The notes: generated from the letters alone by a model not told the origin. Shown: positions 10,498 to 20,318, counted from the stretch's first letter. The stretch: 64,000 nucleotides of DNA from Adlercreutzia sp. ZJ176 (GCF_011038975.1 NZ_JAAKEC010000009.1:62001-126000); one strand, 5' to 3'. Translations and numbers: made by a program.

Positions 10498-11127
10498 CTA
10501 CTTCGTGCCGAAGATGCGGTCGCCCGCATCCCCCAGGCCGGGGACGATGTAAGCCTGCTCGTTCAGGCCCTCGTCCACCGCCGCCACGTAGATGTCCACG
10601 TCGGGGTGCGCCTGCTGCACGGCGCGGATGCCCTCGGGCGCCGCCACCAGGTTCATCAGGCGGATGTTGGTGCAGCCGCGGCTCTTCAGGCTGCTGATGG
10701 CGTCATCGGCGCTGCCGCCCGTGGCCAGCATGGGGTCGACCACGATGATGATCGAGTTCTCCACGTTCTCGGGCATCTTGTAGTAGTACTCCACCGGCTG
10801 GTGCGTCTTTTCGTCGCGGTACATGCCGATGTGCCCCACGTGCGCAAACGGCATGAGCTCGAGCAGGCCGTCCACCATGCCGATGCCGGCGCGCAGGATG
10901 GGGGCGATGGTGATGAAGCGGTGCTCGAGCGCGGGGAACGTCCCCTCGCAGACGGGCGTCCTCACCGCAACCTGCTTGGTGGCGAAGTCGCGGGTGACCT
11001 CGTAGCCCATGAGCAGCGAGATCTCCTTGAGAAGCTGGCGGAAGTCCTGCGAGGAGGTGTCCTCGCGGCGCATGCGCGTCAGCTTGTCGGCGATCAGCGG
11101 GTGGGTAAGAACGTGCACTTCACTCAT
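10498..11127 (-). CDS. upp: Uracil phosphoribosyltransferase
   Basis: Upp salvages uracil: uracil plus PRPP gives UMP and pyrophosphate. The 209 residues equal the family length. Visible marks are the N-terminal VLTHPLIADKLTRMR, APILRAGIGMVDGLLELMP, the PRPP loop VVDPMLATGGSA and the uracil-binding tail YIVPGLGDAGDRIFGTK. The ATG at 11127 has AAGGA nine bases before it. It is the first gene of a likely two-gene transcript with the radical SAM gene. Confidence 0.97.
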   Translation of the reverse strand: MSEVHVLTHPLIADKLTRMRREDTSSQDFRQLLKEISLLMGYEVTRDFATKQVAVRTPVCEGTFPALEHRFITIAPILRAGIGMVDGLLELMPFAHVGHIGMYRDEKTHQPVEYYYKMPENVENSIIIVVDPMLATGGSADDAISSLKSRGCTNIRLMNLVAAPEGIRAVQQAHPDVDIYVAAVDEGLNEQAYIVPGLGDAGDRIFGTK

Positions 11128-11438
11128 GTCTCGGCATCCTTCGTAGTCGGCTCAGGCCCGTGCGGGCGCAGCCTCCTATTATAAACGTCGAAGCGAAATT
11201 GGCCACCTGGCGCGGGGGACGGCGCGGCAGCGCGCGGCACAGCGGCGCGCGGCCGGGAGCAGCCCGCCCGAGGCGGCGCACCCCGGGCAGCGCGCGCTGC
11301 TTCGCAACGCGTCGCTTCCCGAAGCACTTTCGAAACAATTCGCCCCTAGAATGAGGCGGAGACATAATCAGGGCGCCTCGCGCCCGAAAGCCCGCCCCCG
11401 CAGCCCTGAAGGCTGCGCCCCACGCGAAAGGAACGCCC

Positions 11439-12662
11439 GTGGCCCACGTCAACGAAAACTACGCCAAGCTTCCCGGAAGCTACCTCTTCTCCGAGATTGC
11501 CCGCCGCACCGCCGCCTACCAAGAGGCGCACCCCGAAGCCGACCTCATCAAGATGGGCATCGGCGACGTCACCCGCCCGCTCGCACCCGCCGTCATCGAG
11601 GCCATGCACGCCGCCGTCGACGACCTGGCCGCGCCCGAGACCTTCCACGGCTACGGCCCCGAGCAGGGCTACGGCTTTCTGCGCGAGGCCATCGCCGAGC
11701 ACGACTTCCGCGCCCGCGGCATCATGATCGACGACGATGAGATCTTCGTGTCCGACGGCGCGAAGAGCGACTGCGGCAACATCGGCGACATCCTGGCGGT
11801 AGGCAACCGCATCGCCGTGTGCGACCCGGTGTACCCCGTCTACGTGGACACCAACGCCATGGCCGGCCGCGCGGGCGACTACGACGAGGAGGCGCAGGGC
11901 TGGACGGACATCGTGTACATGCCCACCACCGCCGAGAACGGCTTCTGCCCCGCCACCCCCGACGAGCCCGTCGACGTCATCTACCTGTGCTCGCCGAACA
12001 ACCCCACGGGCACCGTGCTTGACGCCGGCCAGCTGAAGACCTGGGTCGACTACGCCAACGAGCACGACGCCCTCATCATGTTCGACGCGGCCTACGAGCG
12101 CTTCATCACCGAGGAGGGCGTCCCGCACTCCATCTACGAGGTGGAGGGCTCCCAGACCTGCGCCATCGAGTTCCGCTCGTTCTCGAAGACCGCCGGTTTC
12201 ACGGGCGCGCGCTGCGGCTACACCGTGGTGCCCAAGGCGCTCGTGCGCGACGGGCAGAGCCTCAACGCCCTGTGGAACCGCCGCCAGACCACCAAGTTCA
12301 ACGGCGCGTCGTACGTGATCCAACGCGGCGCGGCCGCCGTGTACACCGAGGCCGGCGCGCGCCAGGTTGAGGAGACGCTCGCGTACTACCGCGAGAACGC
12401 CCGCGTGATAAAAGACGGCCTCTCCGCGGCCGGGCTTGAGGTGTACGGGGCCGTGAACAGCCCGTACGTGTGGTGCCGCACGCCCGAGGACATGGGGTCG
12501 TGGGACTTCTTCAACCTGCTTCTAGAGCAGGCGAACGTGATCACCACCCCCGGCGCCGGGTTCGGCCCCGCCGGCGAGGGGTACGTCCGCCTCACCGCCT
12601 TCGGCGACGCCGAGGCGACGAAGGAGGCCGTCCGGCGCATCAAGGAGCTGCTGAGCGCCTGA
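11439..12662 (+). CDS. dapL: LL-diaminopimelate aminotransferase
   Basis: DapL converts tetrahydrodipicolinate directly to LL-diaminopimelate with glutamate as donor, in the short lysine and cell-wall pathway. This 407-residue PLP fold-type I enzyme shows the family's N-terminus (NENYAKLPGSYLFSEIARR), GIGDVTRPL, GYGPEQGYGFLREAIA, SPNNPTGT and the lysine site FRSFSKTAGFTGARCGY. The start is GTG 11439 behind GAAAGGA. About 300 bases upstream are free of genes, and it is divergent from upp. No other dap gene is nearby. Confidence 0.95.
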   Translation: MAHVNENYAKLPGSYLFSEIARRTAAYQEAHPEADLIKMGIGDVTRPLAPAVIEAMHAAVDDLAAPETFHGYGPEQGYGFLREAIAEHDFRARGIMIDDDEIFVSDGAKSDCGNIGDILAVGNRIAVCDPVYPVYVDTNAMAGRAGDYDEEAQGWTDIVYMPTTAENGFCPATPDEPVDVIYLCSPNNPTGTVLDAGQLKTWVDYANEHDALIMFDAAYERFITEEGVPHSIYEVEGSQTCAIEFRSFSKTAGFTGARCGYTVVPKALVRDGQSLNALWNRRQTTKFNGASYVIQRGAAAVYTEAGARQVEETLAYYRENARVIKDGLSAAGLEVYGAVNSPYVWCRTPEDMGSWDFFNLLLEQANVITTPGAGFGPAGEGYVRLTAFGDAEATKEAVRRIKELLSA

Positions 12663-12693
12663 CGCGCGCCGCAAACGTGCTAGAGTGGGGTCC

Positions 12694-13176
12694 ATGGACC
12701 CCCGAGACGACATACCAAGGGGCGCGGGCGCGGGCGACGCGTCGGCGCCCCTGCGCTTCGACGGCGACAACAGCTACCCCGACTGCGAGCAGTGCGGGCA
12801 CTGCTGCGGCCTCAACGTGATCAGCGCCTCTCCTGACGAGGTGGCGCGCATGCGCGCCTACATGGCCGAGCACGGCATCATGCCGCGCAACTACCGCAAG
12901 GAGCGCTGCTGCTTCTCCGAGGAGGGCGGGATCTGCCGGATATGGGAGGCGCGCCCGCAGATCTGCCGCCTGTACAACTGCCACGTGCCGCGCCTCGAGA
13001 TACTGCGCCGCAACCCCGACATCGTGGTCGACGACGACAAGCCGCTCATCGACCTGCACGACACGTTCATCCTCGGCGACGCGTCCGACCCGCGCTACCG
13101 CCCGCAGCACTCCCTCGAGGAGATCGACCGCGCCGCAGCCATAGCCGCCGCAAGCAAAGTAGCCCGCGCCAGCTAG
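12694..13176 (+). CDS. YkgJ-family cysteine-cluster protein
   Basis: This is a small protein (160 residues) with the zinc/iron-chelating CxxCxxCC pattern of the YkgJ (CxxCxxCC) family: DCEQCGHCCGLN near residue 32, then ERCCFSEEGGICRIW, ARPQICRLYNCH. These Cys groups are thought to bind a metal or an Fe-S cluster; the function is not established. It starts 31 bases after dapL on the same strand, so is probably co-transcribed. An upstream GTG at 12685 would add three residues. The N-terminal 20 residues are Gly/Ala-rich and probably disordered. Confidence 0.8.
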   Translation: MDPRDDIPRGAGAGDASAPLRFDGDNSYPDCEQCGHCCGLNVISASPDEVARMRAYMAEHGIMPRNYRKERCCFSEEGGICRIWEARPQICRLYNCHVPRLEILRRNPDIVVDDDKPLIDLHDTFILGDASDPRYRPQHSLEEIDRAAAIAAASKVARAS

Positions 13177-13179
13177 CAA

Positions 13180-13810
13180 ACTTGGGAAGTGCCCCGCGCT
13201 ACCCGGAGGGCAGCAATCCCCCCTGTCATCCCGGGCAGAGCGCCCGCACCACCCTGGGCGAGCCTCCCTCTCACGTGTCATCCTGAGCGAAGCGCCCGCT
13301 CAAGCAGCCCCCATCCCGGGAGGAGTACCCTGACCACCCAAAGGGCGAAAACCCTTTGTGTCACCCTGAGCGGAGCGCCCGCGCCACCCTGGGCGAGTCT
13401 CCCTCTCACGTGTCATCCTGAGCGGAGCGCCGCAGGCGCGGAGTCGAAGGATCTGGCCGCAGGCGAGTAGAACATGCAGGCGCGCCGCGCTCGGGACCAG
13501 ATCCTTCGACTCGCTTCGCTCGCTCAGGATGACATAGAGGGAGGCTGCTCTCGCTCGGGATGGCATGGTACGAGCCACCGCGCCGTCCCCGCAACGTAGG
13601 TTACCGCCCTTCCGATTCGGCGGAAGCAGAAGGGCGAGATCCCGTAACGATTATCGGTGGCCTAGAGGGGGGCTGCTCTCGCTCGGGATGACATGAAAAG
13701 GGAGGTTCACCTAAGATGACGGAGTCGATCGCCCAGGTGACACGGGAGAGGGAGGCTCGCCCAGGATGGCATGGGCCCCTCCCTTCGCCTCCCCTTCCGC
13801 AGCTCTCCCT
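13180..13810. repeat. Intergenic repeat field
   Basis: No gene is seen here. The stretch is built from variants of a TCATCCTGAGCGnAGCG element, in both orientations and often linked to CACCCTGGGCGAGyCTCCCTC. One complete 125-bp palindromic copy lies at 13409-13533; the rest are fragments. Confidence 0.75.
13409..13533. repeat. 125-bp palindromic repeat, copy 1
   Basis: The left arm begins GTCATCCTGAGCGGAGCGCC and ends GTCGAAGGATCTGG. The right arm begins CCAGATCCTTCGACTC and ends CTCAGGATGACA. The arms can pair over about 40 bp around a loop of roughly 40 variable GC-rich bases. Related copies lie at 20319-20443 (opposite orientation) and 22919-23044. Confidence 0.85.
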
Positions 13811-15184
13811 TTACTTCTGAGCCTTCTCGGGCACGAGGAAGATGAACGCGAGCGAGCTTACCAGCAGCAGGAACGGGTAGAACAGAAACGGGATGATGTC
13901 GAAGGCCGACACGGCGTAGCCCAGCTCGGTGGCGGCCGATATGGCCACGAGCATCTGCGCGCCGTAGGGGATGACGCCCTGCGAGACGCACGAGAACGTG
14001 TCGAGCAGCGACGCCGTCTTGCGCTTGGAGATGCCGTAGCTTTGCGCCATCTCGGCGGCGATGGGGTTCGCCATCACGATGGCCACCGTGTTGTTGGCCG
14101 TGGCCACGTCCATCGCGACCACCAGCAGGCCCATGCCGAGCTGGCCGCCCTTGCGGCTCTTGAACAGGCTGCGGATGCCGTTCAGAAGCGCCACGAAGCC
14201 GCCGTGCTCGCGGATGAGCGCGCAGATGGCGCTCACGAGCACGGCCACCATGGTCGTCTCGAACATGCCCGCGGCGCCCGAGCCCATGTTGGCGAGCAGG
14301 TCGGTGGGAGCCGTGGCGCCCGTGAGCACCATGATGAGCGAGCCCGAGACGATACCCAGAAGCAGCACCACGAACACGTTGACGCCGGCGATGCCTCCCA
14401 CGAGCACGATGAGGTACGGGATGAGCTGGATGAGCTCGTATTCATGGCTCACGCCTCCCGCGAGGTCGGCGTTGAACGACATGGCCAGGATGATCACGAG
14501 CGTGACGAGGGCCGCCGGCAGGGCGATCTTGAAGTTCTCGCGGAACTTGTCCTTCATCTGGCAGCCCTGCCCTTGGCAGGCCGCGATGGTGGTGTCCGAG
14601 ATGAACGACAGGTTGTCGCCGAACATCGCGCCGCCCATCACACTCGCCACGCACAGCGGCAAGCTGAAGCCCGACGCCGCCGACACCGCCACGGCGATGG
14701 GAGTGATCAGCGTGATCGTGCCCACCGACGTGCCCATCGACACGGACACAAAGCAGCTCACCACGAACAGCACCGCCACGGCGAACTGCACGGGGAACAC
14801 CGACAGCATGAGGTACGCCACGCTCTCCGCGGAGTCGCGCCCGACCGTGCCCACGAAGACGCCCGCCGCCATGAAGATGAGGATCATGGTGACGATGGTC
14901 TTGTCACCGATGCCGCGGCCCATGATGACGAGCTTGTCGTCGAAGGGCAGCCTGCGGTTCTGCACGCACGCCACCAGCAGCGCCACCAGGAACACCACCA
15001 CGATGGGGATGTTGTAGAAGCCCATGGGGATGCCGAGCACGTACTCGAACAGAATGCCCAGCCCCAGGTACAGCACGAGGAACACGCCGATGGGCGCGAG
15101 CGCGCCCACGTTGCCCTTCTTCGCGGGCTCATCTTGGCCGCTCGCCGCGGACGCGCCGGCCGTCACGTTCTTCTCTTCCGTCAT
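13811..15184 (-). CDS. NhaC-family Na+/H+ antiporter-like membrane protein
   Basis: The 457-residue integral membrane protein has about eleven hydrophobic segments. The conserved NhaC-type region is MGGAMFGDNLSFISDTTIAA; SMGTSVGTITLITPIA and ANNTVAIVMANPIAAEMA also fit the family (PF03553). Members exchange Na+ for H+, or small organic ions, at the cytoplasmic membrane; the substrate here is not determined. The start at 15184 follows GGGAGGA; upstream in-frame sequence is Ala/Arg-rich and unlike the family. It is monocistronic and divergent from the PAP2 gene. Confidence 0.85.
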   Translation of the reverse strand: MTEEKNVTAGASAASGQDEPAKKGNVGALAPIGVFLVLYLGLGILFEYVLGIPMGFYNIPIVVVFLVALLVACVQNRRLPFDDKLVIMGRGIGDKTIVTMILIFMAAGVFVGTVGRDSAESVAYLMLSVFPVQFAVAVLFVVSCFVSVSMGTSVGTITLITPIAVAVSAASGFSLPLCVASVMGGAMFGDNLSFISDTTIAACQGQGCQMKDKFRENFKIALPAALVTLVIILAMSFNADLAGGVSHEYELIQLIPYLIVLVGGIAGVNVFVVLLLGIVSGSLIMVLTGATAPTDLLANMGSGAAGMFETTMVAVLVSAICALIREHGGFVALLNGIRSLFKSRKGGQLGMGLLVVAMDVATANNTVAIVMANPIAAEMAQSYGISKRKTASLLDTFSCVSQGVIPYGAQMLVAISAATELGYAVSAFDIIPFLFYPFLLLVSSLAFIFLVPEKAQK

Positions 15185-15302
15185 CTCAATCCTCCCACGC
15201 GTTCGAATAGTCCGCACATTGTAGCAATCACTGTGCGCAGCGGGGCGCTCTTCGCTCATAATGTTTGAACAAAAATGAGGGAATGCGGAAGGAGGCGGCA
15301 CG

Positions 15303-15959
15303 TTGATCGAAGAGCAGTACGCGCGGTGGACCGCGCCCCTGCGCGCGAACCCGCGCGCCGCCCGCGCGCTGCTGGCGGCGAACAAGCTACTCACGTGCGT
15401 GGGATACGTGGCCTACCCGCTGCTGCTCGCGCTGCTGGCGGCTTCTGCGCTCGCGGGCGGCGCGAGCGCGGGCGAGCTGGCGGCGGCGGGCGGCGTGGGC
15501 GCGGGCGAGCTGGCGACAGGAGCGGCCGGCGGAGCTGCGAGCGCGGAAGCCGCGGGCGCCAACGGTGACGCGGGCGCCGCGCACACGGGTGCGCTGGCGG
15601 CGTGGTGGCCGCTCGCGTGCTGCGTCGCGGTGCCGTCGGTGCTGTTCGCCGCATGCAGCCTGTTCCGCCGCGTCGTGAACGCGCCGCGCCCCTACGAGGC
15701 GCTTCCCATCGACCCGCTCATCAAGAAGGACACGCGCGGAAAGTCGTTCCCGAGCCGCCACGCGTTCTCGATGTTCACCATCGCCGCCGCGTGGATGACG
15801 TTCCAGCCCGTCGTCGGCGCCGCGCTCATGGCTGCGGGCGCGTTCATGGGCGGCGTGCGCGTGCTCGGCGGCGTGCACTACCCCCGCGACGTGATCGCCG
15901 GCGCCGCAAGCGCCCTCGTCCTGAGCGCCGCGGCCTACGCCCTCTGCGGCCTGCTCTAG
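15303..15959 (+). CDS. PAP2-family membrane phosphatase
   Basis: This is a 218-residue phosphatase of the type-2 phosphatidic acid phosphatase superfamily, probably acting on a lipid or polyprenyl phosphate at the membrane. The three signature parts are seen: RVVNAPRP (KX6RP region), SFPSRHAFS (PSGH equivalent with catalytic His) and GGVRVLGGVHYPRDV (catalytic His plus Asp). Hydrophobic segments flank them. An Ala/Gly-rich loop of about 40 residues sits between helices 1 and 2. The start is TTG 15303 behind GGAAGGAGG. Confidence 0.87.
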   Translation: MIEEQYARWTAPLRANPRAARALLAANKLLTCVGYVAYPLLLALLAASALAGGASAGELAAAGGVGAGELATGAAGGAASAEAAGANGDAGAAHTGALAAWWPLACCVAVPSVLFAACSLFRRVVNAPRPYEALPIDPLIKKDTRGKSFPSRHAFSMFTIAAAWMTFQPVVGAALMAAGAFMGGVRVLGGVHYPRDVIAGAASALVLSAAAYALCGLL

Positions 15960-16063
15960 CAGCCCGCCAGAGCGCTTCGCGCGCAAACGCCCGGGCGGGC
16001 CGCGCGTCACGCGCTTAACCGTTACAATGGGGCGAACACGTTCGACGAAGCGAGGATGCCGCC

Positions 16064-18790
16064 ATGACCCACCCTGAGATAACCGACCCGTTCGCCCCCG
16101 GCTCGCTCAGCGCCCTCGCGCCGAGCTGGTGGCTGCCCGAGGACACCCTCGAAGAGGACGCTGCCACCGACAGCCCCGCAGGCGCTGTCGACGGCCCCGC
16201 AGACGCTAGCGCGCTCGCCGACCCCGGCGCGCCCGCGCCCGCCAGCCCCAGCGGCGCACCCACGCCCACGCCCGCCCCCGACCTCGACGAGACCGACCCG
16301 TGGCTCACGCCCGACGAGGCCCTCGAGCGCTTCCTGGACTGGGTGGACGCCCGCGGCATCGAGCCGTGGCCGCACCAGGAGGACGCGCTCATGAACCTGG
16401 CCGTGGGCGACCACGTGATCCTCGGCACGCCGACCGGGTCGGGCAAGTCGCTCGTGGCGCAGGGCCTCTGCTTCATGGCGATGGCCACCGGGCGGCGCGC
16501 CTACTACACCGCGCCCATCAAGGCGCTCGTGAGCGAGAAGTTCTTCGACATGGTCGACGTGCTCGGCCGCGACAACGTGGGCATGATCACCGGCGACAGC
16601 ACCATCAACACCGAGGCGCCCGTGATCTGCTGCACTGCCGAGATCCTCGCCAACCAGGCGCTGCGCGAGGGCGAGGGCGCCGACGTGGGCTGCGTGGTCA
16701 TGGACGAGTTCCACTACTACGGCGACGTCGATCGTGGCTGGGCGTGGCAGGTGCCGCTGCTCACGCTGCCGCGCGCGCAGTTCCTGCTGATGAGCGCCAC
16801 GCTCGGCGACACCTCCGCCATCGCGGCCGCGCTCGAGGAGCGCACCGGCAAGCCCGTCGACACCGTGGCCGACGCGCCGCGTCCCGTGCCGCTCGCCTTC
16901 GAGTACTCGCTCACGCCGCTCGAGGGCACCGTCGAGCTCGCCCTGCGCAAGGGCGAGGCGCCGCTGTACCTCGTCCACTTCTCGCAAGACGCCGCCATCG
17001 CCACCGCCCAGTCGCTCGCCAGCTACGGCGTGGCCACCAAGGAGCAGCGCGAGGCCGTGAAGGCCGCCGTCAAGGGAACCGCGTTCACCACCGCCTTCGG
17101 TAAGATCCTGAAGCGCCTGCTCGAGTGCGGCGTGGGCGTGCATCACGCCGGCATGCTGCCGCGCTACCGCCTGCTCGTGGAGAAGCTCGCCCAGCAGGGC
17201 CTCCTGCCCGTGATCTGCGGCACCGACACGCTCGGCGTGGGCATCAACGTGCCCATCCACACGGTGGTCCTGACGCAGCTCACCAAGTTCGACGGCCACA
17301 AGATGCGCCGGCTGCGCGCCCGCGAGTTCCACCAGATCGCCGGGCGCGCGGGACGCGCCGGCTTCGACACCGAGGGCATGGTGATCGCCGAGGCGCCCGA
17401 GCATGAGATCGAGAACGCCAAGCTGGTGGCGAAGGCGGGCGACGACCCCAAGAAGCTGCGCAAGATCAAGAAGAAGAAGCCGCCCGAGGGGTTCGTGGCG
17501 TGGAACGAGGCCACCTTCACGCGCCTCATCGACGCTGTGCCCGAGACGCTCACGCCGCGCATGCGCATCACGCACTCCATGGTGCTCGCCGTGATCTCGC
17601 GCGGCGGCGACGCCCGCGCGCGCGTGCGCGAGCTCATCGCCGCGTCGGCCCAGACCGACGAGCAGAAGGCGAAGCTGCACGTGCGCGCCGACGAGATCTT
17701 CGCCACGCTCATCGAGGCGGGCGTGGTAGAGCGCACGGTGGGCGACGACGGCAGCGAGGGCTACGTCACCACGGTGGAGATGCCCGAGGACTTCGCGCTC
17801 GACCAGCCGCTCTCCCCCTTCATGCTCGCGGCGCTCGACCTGTTCGACCCGCAGAGCGACACGTACGCGCTCGACGTGATCTCGCTCGTGGAGGCGACGC
17901 TCGAGGACCCGCGCCAGGTCCTGCGCGCCCAGGAGCGCGTCGAGCGCGACCGCGCGATGGCCGAGATGAAGGCTGACGGCGTGGAGTACGAGGAGCGCCT
18001 CGAGCGCCTGGCCGAGGTCACCTACCCGCGCCCGCTCGAGGACGTGCTGAACGCGGCCTTCGGGCACTACTGCCGCGCCGTGCCGTGGGCGCGCGACTTC
18101 GAGCTGGCGCCGAAGTCGGTGCTGCGCGACATGATCGAGACGGCCTCGGACTTCAAGACCTACGTGAACCGCTACGGCATCGCGCGCTCGGAGGGGACGC
18201 TCCTGCGCTACCTCTCCGACGCCTACCGCGTGCTCGACCGCACGCTGCCCCAGTCCGCGCGCGACGACGTGCTGCGCGACGTCATCTCGTGGCTCGGCCT
18301 CATCGTGCGCTCGACCGACTCGAGCCTGGTGGACGAATGGGAGAACGCCGGCAGCGCCATAGACGTCGCCGCCCCCGCGCCCGCGGACGAGGTGGTGCGC
18401 GACCGGCGCGGCCTTGCCGTGCTCGTGCGCAACGCCCTGTTCGCGCGCGTGCGCCTGGCCGCCGCCGACAAGGCCGCCGAGCTGGGCCGCCTCGACGCGG
18501 AGTGGGGGTTCGGCGAGCGCCGCTGGTCAGACGCGCTCGACGCCTACTACGAGGCGCATGACGAGGTGCTCACCGACGCCGACGCGCGCTCGGCGGCGTT
18601 CCTCGTCATCGACGAGGCCGACGAGAAGGCCGCGCACGTGTGGCACGTGCACCAGACGTTCAGCGACGAGGCGGGCGACCGCGACTTCGGCATCATGGCC
18701 GACGTCGACCTCGACGCCACGCAGGAGCAGGGCGAGGTGGTGTTCAAGAACTACCGGGCCGGGTTCATCGAGGACCTGCTCGAGCGGTAG
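16064..18790 (+). CDS. DEAD/DEAH-box (Ski2/Mtr4-like) RNA helicase with DUF3516 tail
   Basis: This 908-residue superfamily-2 helicase has Walker A GTPTGSGKS (about residue 125), motif Ia APIKALVSEKFFD, motif II VVMDEFHYY (DEFH, about 211), motif III MSATLGD, motif V TLGVGINVPIH and motif VI HQIAGRAGRAGFDTEG. The C-terminal half (about 500-908) matches the DUF3516 region found on actinobacterial homologues. The likely role is RNA remodelling or decay; the partner is unknown. About 60 N-terminal residues are a Pro/Ala-rich linker. It ends at the convergent hairpin 18809-18862. Confidence 0.9.
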   Translation: MTHPEITDPFAPGSLSALAPSWWLPEDTLEEDAATDSPAGAVDGPADASALADPGAPAPASPSGAPTPTPAPDLDETDPWLTPDEALERFLDWVDARGIEPWPHQEDALMNLAVGDHVILGTPTGSGKSLVAQGLCFMAMATGRRAYYTAPIKALVSEKFFDMVDVLGRDNVGMITGDSTINTEAPVICCTAEILANQALREGEGADVGCVVMDEFHYYGDVDRGWAWQVPLLTLPRAQFLLMSATLGDTSAIAAALEERTGKPVDTVADAPRPVPLAFEYSLTPLEGTVELALRKGEAPLYLVHFSQDAAIATAQSLASYGVATKEQREAVKAAVKGTAFTTAFGKILKRLLECGVGVHHAGMLPRYRLLVEKLAQQGLLPVICGTDTLGVGINVPIHTVVLTQLTKFDGHKMRRLRAREFHQIAGRAGRAGFDTEGMVIAEAPEHEIENAKLVAKAGDDPKKLRKIKKKKPPEGFVAWNEATFTRLIDAVPETLTPRMRITHSMVLAVISRGGDARARVRELIAASAQTDEQKAKLHVRADEIFATLIEAGVVERTVGDDGSEGYVTTVEMPEDFALDQPLSPFMLAALDLFDPQSDTYALDVISLVEATLEDPRQVLRAQERVERDRAMAEMKADGVEYEERLERLAEVTYPRPLEDVLNAAFGHYCRAVPWARDFELAPKSVLRDMIETASDFKTYVNRYGIARSEGTLLRYLSDAYRVLDRTLPQSARDDVLRDVISWLGLIVRSTDSSLVDEWENAGSAIDVAAPAPADEVVRDRRGLAVLVRNALFARVRLAAADKAAELGRLDAEWGFGERRWSDALDAYYEAHDEVLTDADARSAAFLVIDEADEKAAHVWHVHQTFSDEAGDRDFGIMADVDLDATQEQGEVVFKNYRAGFIEDLLER

Positions 18791-18808
18791 AGAGCAGCGA
18801 AAGAGGGC

Positions 18809-18862
18809 GGAGGCGGCGAGGGGGGCGATGCGGCGCGGCGCGCCACCTCCCTCGCCGCCTCC
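18809..18862. terminator. Convergent hairpin after helicase gene
   Basis: A 13-bp perfect stem (18809-18821 with 18850-18862) has a 28-base GC-rich loop. It lies between two convergent genes; T-runs are weak. Confidence 0.5.
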
Positions 18863-18877
18863 GCGCCTTGGGCCCTT

Positions 18878-19297
18878 TTAGATCAGCTTGCCCTTGCAGT
18901 GGTCGATCAGATGCTGGATGACCTGCGCCGTCCAGCCCTCGAACTTCCTCTTGCGCTCCACGAGCTCGCCGTCGACCAGCTCGAGGTAGGCCACCTGGAT
19001 GCGCGCGAAGCGCGTCACCTTCTTCTCCTCCTCGCGCGACAGGCACGCCTCGATGGCCTTGAACGGCGCCAGCCCCTGCTTGAGGACGGGGTTGTACATC
19101 ACGTGCGGGTTGTCATCGTCGTCCAGGTACGCGACGATGGCCTTCGTCTCGCCGATCTGGTTGGCGGCCAGACCCGCCGCGTCCTCGAGCGAGACGAGCG
19201 TCTCCACCAGGTCCTGGGCTACGGACGCGTCATCCGCCGTCGCCTTCTCACACGCCTGCGACAGAATCGCCTCGTCCTTCACGATCTCCTTGATCAC
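18878..19297 (-). CDS. Peptide-deformylase-like protein, catalytic Glu absent
   Basis: The 139 residues follow the peptide deformylase fold: motif 1 GLAANQIG (canonical GxGLAAxQ), motif 2 EACLS (canonical EGCLS, metal-binding Cys present) and motif 3 QHLIDH. In true deformylases motif 3 is HExxH; here both histidines remain but the catalytic Glu is Leu. The fold and metal site may persist while N-formyl hydrolysis is lost or altered. The start GTG 19297 follows AGGAG and gives the usual N-terminus (M)IKEIVKD. It is a single gene. An active def elsewhere in the genome is expected but cannot be seen. Confidence 0.82.
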   Translation of the reverse strand: MIKEIVKDEAILSQACEKATADDASVAQDLVETLVSLEDAAGLAANQIGETKAIVAYLDDDDNPHVMYNPVLKQGLAPFKAIEACLSREEEKKVTRFARIQVAYLELVDGELVERKRKFEGWTAQVIQHLIDHCKGKLI

Positions 19298-19506
19298 CGC
19301 ATTCTCCTTCTGGCCGGAAACGTTACGCGTCCCATGATACCGCATGACGTCGGGAGGGTGGCAAGACGGCAACGGCAGCCCCACCCGCCGCGCAGGCCGC
19401 GCGGGCGCCCCTAAGATGGCAGGTGAGCCTCACGGCGCGCGGACGGCCGGCCTCATCGGCGGCCCGCGGCCGAGCTGCACCCGCACCCAACCGAAGGAGC
19501 CTTGCC

Positions 19507-19977
19507 ATGAAGGGAAACCAGAAGCTCATCGACACCCTGAACAACCTGCTCGCCGACGAGCTCACCGCCATCAACCAGTACATGCTGCACGCCGAGATGT
19601 GCGAGGACTGGGGATACGCCCAGCTCCACGAGGAGTACGAGCGCCGCGCCATCACCGAGATGCGCCACGCCGAGAAGCTCATGGCGCGCATCCTGTTTCT
19701 GGAGGGCACGCCCGTGGTGTCGAAGCTCAACAAGATGACCATCGGCGCCACCGTGCCCGAGCAGGTCGACAACGACCTCGAGCTCGAGCTGGAGACGGTG
19801 CGCCGCTACAACGAGGCCATCGTGCTCGCCGGCGAGGTGCTCGACTACGCCACGCGCGACATGCTCACCGAGATCCTCGCCGACGAGGACCGCCACGTCG
19901 ACGAGATCGAGGAGCTGCAGGACCAGATCGAGCAGATGTCGCTGCAGATCTTCCTCTCCACCAAGACGCAAGCGTAG
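19507..19977 (+). CDS. bfr: Bacterioferritin
   Basis: This is a 156-residue iron-storage protein of the ferritin-like four-helix type, with 24 subunits expected. Family marks are MKGNQKLIDTLNNLLADELTAINQY at the start, the di-iron residues in EMRHAEKLMARILFLEG (which also includes the Met that ligates haem in bacterioferritins) and ADEDRHVDEIEELQ. The length matches the family. The ATG at 19507 follows AAGGAG. It stands alone, with a long intergenic repeat field downstream. Confidence 0.93.
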   Translation: MKGNQKLIDTLNNLLADELTAINQYMLHAEMCEDWGYAQLHEEYERRAITEMRHAEKLMARILFLEGTPVVSKLNKMTIGATVPEQVDNDLELELETVRRYNEAIVLAGEVLDYATRDMLTEILADEDRHVDEIEELQDQIEQMSLQIFLSTKTQA

Positions 19978-20033
19978 CGCTAGGCGACAGCGCCTGCCGC
20001 ACCTGCCAGCCCTGCCCTGCGGCCAAGCTGGCC

Positions 20034-20063
20034 CTCGTCCACCTGTTTTTGCGCTAGGGAGCG
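20034..20063 (+). repeat. 30-bp inverted repeat, left copy
   Basis: This is the exact reverse complement of 22636-22665; identity stops sharply at both ends. It contains CCACCTGTTTTTGCGCTAGG. The pair encloses the methyltransferase and PARG-like genes with their flanking repeats. Confidence 0.9.
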
Positions 20064-20318
20064 TCCGCATCAGGCGCCTGTCATGTCATCCCGAGCGAAC
20101 GTCAGGAGATACCCCGATGTCACCCCGAGCGAGCGGCTCCGCACCCTGGGCGAATCTCCCTCCTCATGTCATCCCGAACGAACGTCAGGAGGTGCCCCGA
20201 TATCATCCTGAACGAACGTCAGGAGGTGCCCCCCTGTCACACTGATCGAGCGGCTCCGCACCTTGGGCGAATCTCCCTCCTCATGCCATCCTGGGCGAAC
20301 GTCAGGAGGTGTCCCCCG

